Assembly (NCBI RefSeq): GCF_004329815.1
Contig: NZ_SJPE01000019.1
Coordinates: 301-52,838 of the forward strand
DNA length: 52,538 bases
Direction: 5' to 3'
Source of the DNA: Flavobacterium silvisoli
Lineage (GTDB): Bacteria > Bacteroidota > Bacteroidia > Flavobacteriales > Flavobacteriaceae
The position numbers and the translations under genes are program-made. Positions 52,137 through 52,538 of the stretch are shown here, one piece after another. Under the pieces are notes generated by a model that searched no databases, was not told where the DNA came from, and saw nothing but the letters and a program-made list of their open reading frames with translations. The number at the start of each line of letters is the position of its first letter. Positions within the stretch are counted from its first letter, which is position 1.

Positions 52137-52538
52137 ACCCGTCCTAAAATAACTATACAAGTTATTAAATAAATCCTATTATAGCTATACAAATATACTT
52201 TTTAATCCTAAAGTTGCTATACAATTGCTTTTTCATGATTAAAACTTCTATTATAGTTTTTCCATCTCTTGTTTAATATTTCTGATTGTAAATGTGCTTG
52301 GTTAGGGGTTAAATAATCACAACTGGCATGTGGCCTTAGTTCATTATAAGACTCAATGCTTTTACTTATTCTATGTTTTGTTTGATCAAAGCCTAACGAG
52401 CTACTGTAAAGGTTGAACTCTGTTTTAATGATGCCGTTAACTCTCTCTGCCAATGCATTTTCATAGGGATCTCCGTTCTCAGTCATACTTATAGCAATAT
52501 TATTTTTCATTAATAAATCAACGTAGTTATGAGAACAA
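52135..52538 (-). mobile_element. IS3-family insertion sequence, right copy (truncated by window end)
   Basis: The inverted, nearly identical partner of the left copy: TGACCC terminus, the same 82-bp tail, then the transposase 3' end. Only the distal part is present; the sequence runs out of the window. Confidence 0.9.
52217..52538 (-). CDS. IS3-family transposase OrfB, 5'-truncated (right copy)
   Basis: The C-terminal third of the same transposase as at 1-603, with the catalytic Glu in ENALAERVNG and the same end. It differs from the left copy by SKSIESYNE for SKSIKSYNE. The upstream part lies outside the window, so integrity cannot be judged. Confidence 0.93.
   Translation of the reverse strand, partial: CSHNYVDLLMKNNIAISMTENGDPYENALAERVNGIIKTEFNLYSSSLGFDQTKHRISKSIESYNELRPHASCDYLTPNQAHLQSEILNKRWKNYNRSFNHEKAIV

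Noticed and set aside
1..52538. A 52-kb composite transposon bounded by two IS3 copies
   Set aside because: The interior carries housekeeping genes (lysS, hemL, alaS, der, era, tRNA-fMet), and both ends run out of the window. It looks like chromosome cut at repeats.

Overview
The window is about 52.5 kb of a Flavobacterium-like (Bacteroidota, Flavobacteriaceae) chromosome. The evidence is AT-rich DNA, promoters with the Bacteroidota -7 box TAnnTTTG (often with a TTG or TTTG about 19 bp upstream), many lipoproteins with the SCSS-type lipobox, a GSCFA protein, a DUF5522 protein, an OMP beta-barrel receptor, and lysS, alaS, der and era proteins of flavobacterial type. Both ends lie inside near-identical IS3-family copies in inverted orientation, so the piece looks like a contig bounded by repeats and not a composite transposon.

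Layout. 1-685: IS3 remnant. 0.9-3.6 kb: lysS and two small secreted proteins. 3.6-6.7 kb (minus): a three-gene unit with a D-cysteine desulfhydrase/ACC deaminase-like enzyme, a LysM glucosaminidase and hemL. 6.8-10.8 kb: a small HERIH membrane protein, a DUF5522 protein, urocanate hydratase, a DUF4136 lipoprotein and a polysaccharide deacetylase. 10.8-27.5 kb (minus): a long phenylacetyl-CoA (paa) catabolic cluster E-A-B-C-D-G-H-I-J-Z-F-Y, continuing into a 2-oxoacid dehydrogenase E2, a branched-chain aminotransferase and a fused E1, with a divergent-function TetR regulator at its head. 27.5-37.4 kb (minus): one LuxR-type response regulator, two TPR sensor histidine kinases and several secreted or lipoprotein genes. 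37.4-42.1 kb: GSCFA protein, a lipoprotein and alaS. 42.3-45.7 kb (plus): M23 peptidase, MerR regulator, LemA and two TPM proteins. 45.7-51.4 kb: outer-membrane receptor, der, a small membrane protein and era. 51.4-51.9 kb: initiator tRNA, a GIY-YIG nuclease gene and a partial tRNA copy. 52.1 kb to the end: second IS3 copy.

How the genes work together. The paa cluster has no phenylacetate-CoA ligase (paaK). It carries an aminotransferase and a 2-oxoacid dehydrogenase E1/E2 instead, which suggests phenylalanine to phenylpyruvate to phenylacetyl-CoA, made directly and then degraded by PaaABCDE, G, Z, J, F and H. A 7-4-7 inverted repeat occurs at both the paaE and the tetR promoters and is a likely TetR operator.

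The most novel signal is a 16-bp dyad, TACGRCA-nn-TGYCGTA. It occurs three times, each time in an intergenic region and each time with its centre exactly 38.5 bp upstream of the last G of a -7 box. The three sites precede the kinase 1/response regulator genes, the two-lipoprotein unit that leads to kinase 2, and a secreted-protein/beta-propeller pair. This predicts an activator-driven, self-amplifying two-component regulon of unknown function. Other items of note are three copies of a structured Flavobacterium RNA-like element with a compensatory base change, a PaaZ with an extra C-terminal DinB/DUF1569-like domain, and a GIY-YIG gene lying between a broken and an intact tRNA-fMet.
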